DNA of 64,000 nt from Triglochin maritima. Taxonomy: Eukaryota; Streptophyta; Magnoliopsida; Alismatales; Juncaginaceae. The position numbers were made by a program, and so were the translations under genes. Every line of letters starts with the position of its first letter. Position 1 is the stretch's first letter. The stretch lies in the NCBI GenBank assembly GCA_963682175.1, contig OY821782.1, forward strand, positions 33,625,741-33,689,740. Direction: 5' to 3'. The notes below the pieces were generated by a model. It was not told where the DNA came from. It saw nothing but the letters and a program-made list of their open reading frames with translations, and searched no databases. Of the stretch, positions 58,253-64,000 are shown piece by piece.

Positions 58253-58979
58253 GTTTACCGTTTTGTCTGCTTTAGATGTAAAATATGGTCACTGGCTGTG
58301 TCTTGGGAGTTACCCTGGATTGTCATGACATAACTCGAGGATGTCATTACTTGCCTGGCCGGTTATGGTTGATTGTGTACTCTTCTCCCTTTTGACATGC
58401 TAGGCTACTAGGATCACGCTATATTTGGCTAGCTCTACTAAATATATTAGTCACATTTGAAACTAAGAAAAATGAAAATTTCAAATTTAAAAAATATGGA
58501 TTGTTGTGATCAGAAGTTTAGATAATTAAGGGTTAGGATTACTTGAAAGGATTTTTGTATTTAACAAAATTAGGACGGTTAAGATTAAAAATAGGGTGGC
58601 GAATTAAGGGCTCTTAAATTTTCCGAAGCAAAACTGGGAAATATAAGAGCGAGTAATTACTACTGGAAACTGAAGTAAATTTCTTTAGTTGCATGTGTCT
58701 TTATGCATGTAGACATAATTCACTGGAAAGCTACGTAACATATTTGGGATAACATACCTTGTTGGACTTACGCCCATGAAATATTCGGGGTGTCAATGAG
58801 TTGAGTCAAGCTGAAATTCCGGGTCTTTGCCTATTATTGTATTCGAGTCCGAGCTATAGATATGTCTTTTGAAGTTCAGCTCAAAGTTGTTTCAAATTAT
58901 TAGTGAAAATTCAGATTTATGTTATGAACATTCTACATATATAATCAATTACCTTATGATTTGTACTCACATGTAGACC
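58253..58979. other. 3' flank of the PSMD5-like gene
   Basis: Probable 3' UTR just after the stop, then AT-rich sequence. I see no clear second gene. A GTAATTACTACT.. stretch near 58650 is unremarkable. Confidence 0.4.
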
Positions 58980-59610
58980 TACTAAAGGGATAAAGATATG
59001 TGTTGGACGTTCAAAGTCCAAATCGTGTGGTTATTGGTCAATACTCCGTGGTTTTGGGTATTTCCTTGTGTATTTCTCGGGCACGTCTTAAGTTCATACA
59101 TTGCATTAACGTCGATTTTGAGATTCTTCGTGGGACACCTATGCTATTTGGGTTCTACTATCTTTTGATTTGAGTATTAGTTTTTAGGAACATAGATCTG
59201 GCGAATGTGTTTAATTTTTTGTCAGGTCACGTTTGTGAATTGAGTTCTAGTGTCTTTTGACTATAGTATTAAGTGAAATGAGCATAGATTTGGTGATGAT
59301 GTTGTGATTTTCCAGTTGGATATACAAACCAATAGAAAATGTTTAAACCACAAGATATTGACCAATAGCCAGAAGGTCAACAAATAAGTCATCATCCATT
59401 GACAAAATGAACTTTATGCTTGTGTATTGAGAATTCAAAAGGTATTGATCAATAACCACAAGATATCATCCCATAACGAGTGAACTTTATACTCATGTGG
59501 TGAAACGATTACAGAGTAACGATGTTACATTCCTTGGAGGGTTTCAAATGAAGTACTATTGGCATGTATTTAAGACGTTACAATCATGTGGTAATAGTAC
59601 GCCGTAACAA
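58980..59610. repeat. Foldback-like repeat, copy 1
   Basis: Similar to 60245-60850 in the same orientation (GGTTATTGGTCAATACTCCG, GAGTATTAGTTTTTAGGAACATA, AAGTCATCATCCATT.ACAAAATGAAC). Inside each copy, TATTGGTCAATAC at the left and TATTGACCAATA or TATTGATCAATAACCAC at the right form inverted ends. Non-coding, probably a non-autonomous DNA element family. Confidence 0.6.
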
Positions 59611-60244
59611 AGAGAAATAGTATAATCATACATAACATTTAATTTATTCCAAAAATAAATAACATCAAATTAAAAAATATTTATCGCGTTTATACGTGGG
59701 AATACATCTCAGCAAAGAAACCACTAGATTCCGGTTTTGCAAACTCACCCCTACGAAATAATATTATATTCAGTACATATTTGATGTGGAAAAAGGCAGC
59801 TGGAGAACTTCTAACATTAACAAAAACACTACCAAAATTTTTCGTAACGAAATCATGAAATTAAAGAATAGACAATAACTTAGATCCATGAGACGAGGGA
59901 TGTTGTTACGAAAAACTTGAACCCTTGATGAGTTCTGTAAAGCTCTGGCTTAGATAGGCCTGTGGCGGAATATATGCTCGAAAGAAGTGTAGGGACCGGT
60001 TATTGCCCATAAAGGCCTATAGCACCACAATTTATGTTGAGGCGTTCACGTACCCCATTGCTTTTCTTGTCACATATTTAACCCTTTCTTCATCGCCCAT
60101 CGATTTTTCGTACTCGAGATACTTCAACAAAAACTGCACAAATAAAACTCTTAAAGAACTTTCTGAAAAGAAATGACAGGCATAGAAGTCATATTAGAAC
60201 ATTTAAATTGTTAATGGAGGTCGCATGTTATGACTCTTGGTATT
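59611..60244. other. Spacer between two foldback-like repeats
   Basis: Nothing recognisable; AT-rich with no open frame of note. Confidence 0.35.
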
Positions 60245-60850
60245 CGTTGGAGGTCCAAACTGTGTGGCTATTGGTCAATACTTTGTGGTTTGGTCATTTC
60301 CTTATGTATTTTTCGTGCATGTCTCAAGTTCACACATCACATTAACACGTCAATTTTGATATTCTTCGTAGGGCACATTTGCTACTTGGGTTCTACTATC
60401 CTTTGATTTGAGTATTAGTTTTTAGGAACATAAATTTGACGAATGTGCTGTGATTTTATGTCGGGTCACGCATGTTAATTGAGTTTTAGTATCCTTTGAC
60501 CATAGTATTAGTTGAATTGATCATACATTTGGCGATGATATTGTGATTTTCCGTCAGATATACAGAATAGAAAATGTTTGAACCACTATATTGACCAATA
60601 GGCAAAAGATTCGGATATACAACAAATAAGTCATCATCCATTAACAAAATGAACTTTATGCTCGTGTATTGAGAATCCAGAAGATATTGACCAATAACCA
60701 CACAACTCGGGTATCCAACGAATAGGTCATCGTCCCATAACGATTGAACTTCTTACTCATGTGGTGAAAAAATTATCCAGTACAACAATTACTTACGCTG
60801 CATTCTTTGGAGGTTTCAAATGGGGTGCTTATAGACGGACGCGCGCGTCC
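60245..60850. repeat. Foldback-like repeat, copy 2
   Basis: Starts ACTGTGTGGCTATTGGTCAA and contains the inverted counterpart ATTGACCAATAACCACACAA at about 60687. Otherwise follows copy 1. The open frame 60486-60701 lies in it and is not a gene. Confidence 0.6.
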
Positions 60851-61143
60851 AGGACGTTGCTGATGTGGCATCTAGTCAGCAGTTCAGTCAGCTGCCCGGT
60901 AATTAAAAAGAAAGCACGCCTATTTTTGAAAAAATGGTAAAAACCCTTAATCTTCCGTGTGACGGTTCCTTTTCTGACGCATTGATAAGACTGGGAAAGG
61001 ACATCAAACCGGCGCCTGTTGACATCCCGAGTTGCGAAAGAAAATAAGAAACGTTTCTGATCTTTCTCACCCTCCCTTTCTCAACACTTCTCCGTTTGAT
61101 CGCTCCGGTTTTTTTATCATTTACCTTTCTCGTCGTCGACAAC

Positions 61144-61809
61144 ATGGATTCTCCCCGTCAAGCTTCTACTTCGAGTGTGATGGTGCACCAGGTTTGTCGT
61201 TTTAACCCATGCATTGGATTTCGGGTGTTTAAAATTGAAGGTTCTGATACGGTTGGTGTCTTCTTAGGCTTCTACGAGTTACTTCCAGGCCTCCAAATGT
61301 TTGTGGACCCCAATAAAAAAGGTTTTTGGGAAGTTGAAGGACGCAGAGAAAGATGTCTTCCGAGCTACCCCCTTCAGTCACTTCCTAGACCTCTCCAACG
61401 TTCCTGTTGATAATGACATTGTCGACTGGTTCGTGGAACACTATGACCCCGAGGAGGTGGGGTTGAGGATCGGCTCTGGGTAGTACACTTCACAGCTGAA
61501 GACGTTGCCCTAATTTTGGGGCTCAGACTACGTGGGAAGGTTGTAAGGATGCAGCCGAAGAAAGTCGCAACCCGAACGAGGGAGATTCTTACGAACACAC
61601 AATTTTCTGCCCAGATGATTGCTACCAGTTATGTGGGTGACGAGGAGTACGTTCAGCTCCTCATTTGTTACATCTTCAGCCATTTTTTGTTCTGTGATGG
61701 CAGACATAGAACAAGAATTTGGTTCCTCAACCACTTGGCTGACTTCAAACGGCTACACAAGTACGTGTGGGCCAAGACTGTCCACGAGGCACTTGTGACG
61801 GGCTTGTGA
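61144..61809 (+). pseudogene. Plant TE-associated gene fragment (DUF1985/PMD-like), broken
   Basis: ATG 61144 opens MDSPRQASTSSVMVHQ, followed by a possible GTTTGT donor. Further on, FRATPFSHFLDLSNVPVDND, IVDWFVEHYDPEEVGLRIGS, then (after a shift and TAG near 61483) HFTAEDVALILGLRLRGKVV and IWFLNHLADFKRLHKYVWAK. The word (H/F)FT.EDVALILGL..G with a W-rich end is typical of plant mobile-domain and DUF1985-like proteins found alone or in MULE/Ulp1 elements. It stops at about 61805, where LTR sequence begins. The frame break and missing end indicate a pseudogene. Confidence 0.5.
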
Positions 61810-63400
61810 ATTGCTCTTACTCGAGCAACTTCGCGTCCTCCACTAATCCGATCTCCGTTGCGGGCCGAGATCATGCCTTTACACCACAAGCTTTGCGAAC
61901 ACCCTTGCCTAGCTTAGACCACCTTTTCACAACCCGAGAAGAGCTTCACTCCGGAAGCTTGTACAACTCTTGAAGAATGAAACTTCAGCAACTAATCTTG
62001 GCACTTGAAATGGATGATGCAATCTAGTGAAGATGGTTTCAAGTGAGAAGATTATGAGCACAAGGGTTTAAAGCAATTTGGAAGTAGTAATGAGATTTTG
62101 AGCTTAGAGAAAGATTGGTGACCTTGTAAGAGTGTTCTAAACTCTATTTATAAGCTCCAAACAAGTTCTAGCCGTTGGGTTTGAAGTGATGGAAAGATGT
62201 GCAAGAGAACACAATTCAGAAATGACAGGACACGTTTCTGGTGACAAACGGTCGACCGGATCGTGTAATACGGTTGACCGAAATCAAGCAGAGCTTGGTT
62301 CGGTCGAGCGAAGACGCTAACGATCGATCCAATTTGGCTAGAACTTAAGTGATCGGTCGAATGGTTTGGAATACCAGTTCGACCGAAAAGAGGCAGTAGC
62401 ACTGGGTCTGGGAAAGAGTTAAGTTTCGGTCGACCGGGAATAGAGTTTCGGTCGACCGGTGGACATAAGACCCGATAACAACAAGTGTAATCGGTCGAAC
62501 GAGGTAAGTGCAACGTTCGACCGAAAATGCCCAGTAAAACTGGAACAGGGAAGAATCAAGATTTGGTCGACCGTGAAGGGAGGTCCGGTCGACCGGAACA
62601 CTAAATCCAAACTTAGGTTAGTTAGAAAAATGTGTATACGACCGTTGGAGTAAACGACAAGTATAACGGTCACAATAAATACAAATACGGAAAACAATCG
62701 GTCGAACAGATATGAACTTTCGGTCGACCGAAAGTCCCACTCAGAGGACACGTATCGAAAAGAGATAGGCTGAAGGATTTGTATTTGGTAAAATAATTTC
62801 TCACTCGACAAGGTGAAACGGTCGAACAAAACAACTATTTCGGTCGACCGAACTATAACAGAAAAACAGGATATGAAGAAACGGTCGAACAAAAGGTATA
62901 TGTCGATCGACCGATTTCTAACGGGCAAAAAATAGATAGGATGAACGGTCGAACAGATGAAGGAATTCGGTCGACCGTTTGGAACAAATTTCGTTGCCTG
63001 GGAAAGTCTGGTGAAAAACGGTCGAACAAAAAGGCTCTGCCGGTCGACCGATTAAGTGCAGTTTTCCTGTTCTTCGGTTCTAATGAATTTGGTTGAATTT
63101 CTAATGAAGTCTAGGATATATGGAAAATAATGTGAGACTTCTATAAGTGTCTTAAGTGATGTGTAATGCAATGAATCATGAATTTCAAGTGCCAAGTTAC
63201 ATTTGAAGCCTAAATACATGGAATTTAAACTTAGCTACTCTTCAATCTTCATCTTTAATTTTAACTCAAACTTGAATCCTGAAATGTTAGATAACACATA
63301 TATGCGAGCAATGATATTTCAATTGATACATGTTTTTATTGAGAAGTTGATTAATCATCAAAACGGATTAACGATTATTAGCCAAAAAACCAACATAACA
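61803..63400 (-). repeat. LTR fragment, second copy of the 367-1914 family
   Basis: Corresponds to about 580-1914 of the first LTR. Shared words are TCCGATCTCCGTT.CGGGC.GAGATCA, CACAACCC..GAGAGCTTC, TACAACTCTTG, AAATACGACCGTTGGAG-like text near 62640, and the end TTAATCATCAAAAC..GCCAA..AACCAACA. The 5'-most 200 bp are missing; it begins within the gene fragment at 61805. The central part holds the palindrome array. Orientation by comparison is minus. No PBS is near. Confidence 0.65.
62249..63050. repeat. Array of eleven palindrome pairs, 22-bp spacing
   Basis: Pair starts are 62249/62271, 62301/~62321, 62354/62376, 62427/62449, 62492/62514, 62574/62596, 62699/62721, 62819/62841, 62882/62904, 62946/62968 and 63019/63041. 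Ten are exactly 22 bp apart; the second pair has a decayed partner (CGATCGATCC). A common form is CGGTCGAAC- at left and perfect CGGTCGACCG at right. The core is CG-centred, unlike the related LTR at 367-1914. Spacers differ from pair to pair. Confidence 0.85.
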
Positions 63401-63535
63401 TACATACGACAAGAACATCTCCCTACTATGGATAATTAAAAAGTACACCCTAACATACTAAAAATGACAAATCATCAGGTAAAGTGGACAAATCATAAGG
63501 TAAAAAGGACAAGCCCCCACACAAAGACAAATACG
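63401..63535. other. Short spacer
   Basis: AT-rich, with a repeated AAATCA(T)AGGTAAA.TGGACAA word at about 63467-63510. No gene seen. Confidence 0.4.
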
Positions 63536-63931
63536 AGTACAAACTCTTCAAACGTACCGCCCATACACAAAAGTCACGTCTGGAACATCCATATGTAATT
63601 TTCAGTGGTCTCATAGGACAACAAGGCGCAACCGAGCAACACAGACTCGAAATGGTGATTAACTCCTACAAATGGTGCAAAAAGCATCGTATTTGTTTCT
63701 GAGGTACGTATTGTCGAAGCATATAGCATCCCCGAAGTATGAATAGGCAGCTCTAGAACTGCAGTCGGCCCAGAAAACGTTTCTTAGTCTAGCATCGTCA
63801 TCCATATCCGTGACATAGAAAAACATTGAATCAATTTTCTGCATCTTAATGAAATAGTTCTGAAGAGCTTTTGTATCGTCGGGTCCTATTTTCAAATTTC
63901 TGACTTCGGTTATAAACTTTCCTGCACACAC
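63536..63931 (-). pseudogene. FAR1/FRS (MULE transposase-derived) fragment
   Basis: On the minus strand: LQNYFIKMQKIDSMFFYVTD, DDDARLRNVFWADCSSRAAY, SYFGDAICFDNTYLRNKYDA, the start of the MULE-type catalytic domain of FAR1-related proteins (light-signalling factors derived from Mutator transposase). After a shift at the T run near 63670, the next frame continues with APFVGVNHHFESVLLGCALL and YIWMFQT followed by a stop. The frameshift and stop make it a pseudogene. Upstream continues towards the window end without a recognisable start. Confidence 0.7.
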
Positions 63932-64000
63932 TTATTAAGGGCGGAGATTTCTTGAAACACAATAACGTCCAAAAAACACAAACACAATAACGTCTAAAAA

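Overview
This is a transposon-rich stretch of a plant nuclear genome. The evidence is a spliced, plant-type PSMD5-like host gene with GT-AG introns, a plant L1-type LINE, Ty3/gypsy and Ty1/copia elements primed by tRNA-Met or tRNA-Asp, hAT transposons with 8-bp target duplications, and MULE/FAR1-type debris. The sequence is AT-rich outside the elements. I cannot name the species. All coordinates and spacings were counted by hand.

Layout. 1-3696 holds LTR fragments of at least three families. 3697-7397 is copy A of a ~4-kb module carrying gene fragments. 7414-11505 is a 3'-truncated Ty3/gypsy element (LTR, tRNA-Met PBS, gag, protease, RT). 11506-12577 holds a foldback element and a hAT MITE. 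12763-15377 holds a module fragment and a reverse-strand gypsy (gag, tRNA-Asp PBS, LTR). 15483-16087 is a LINE tail with a 25-bp perfect hairpin. 16088-21756 holds module copies C and B; B carries an apparently intact five-exon frame ending in a GTE-like region, plus a broken exon of the acetolactate synthase small subunit. 21757-28022 is repeats. 29521-32271 is a second gypsy copy, and 32499-34682 a hAT element lacking its middle.

The main host gene lies at 35854-58252 on the plus strand: a 17-exon homologue of the 26S proteasome assembly chaperone PSMD5/S5b. Introns 3 and 4 (about 6 kb each) contain a hAT MITE, a LINE, a copia element with nested DNA transposons, and other repeats. The LINE abuts exon 4, and exons 4-5 carry frame breaks while the other exons join in frame. 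58253-64000 holds foldback repeats, a broken plant TE-associated gene, a further LTR, and a broken FAR1/MULE fragment.

The most striking signal is in the LTRs. Four LTRs, from two families that otherwise look unrelated, carry arrays of a 10-bp palindrome, CGGT-NN-ACCG, arranged in pairs with nearly fixed start-to-start spacing (19 bp in one LTR; 22 bp, sometimes 20-21, in the others). The spacer sequences differ from pair to pair. This looks like an array of two-site binding modules for a dimeric DNA-binding protein, shared across retrotransposon families. I know of no description of it.
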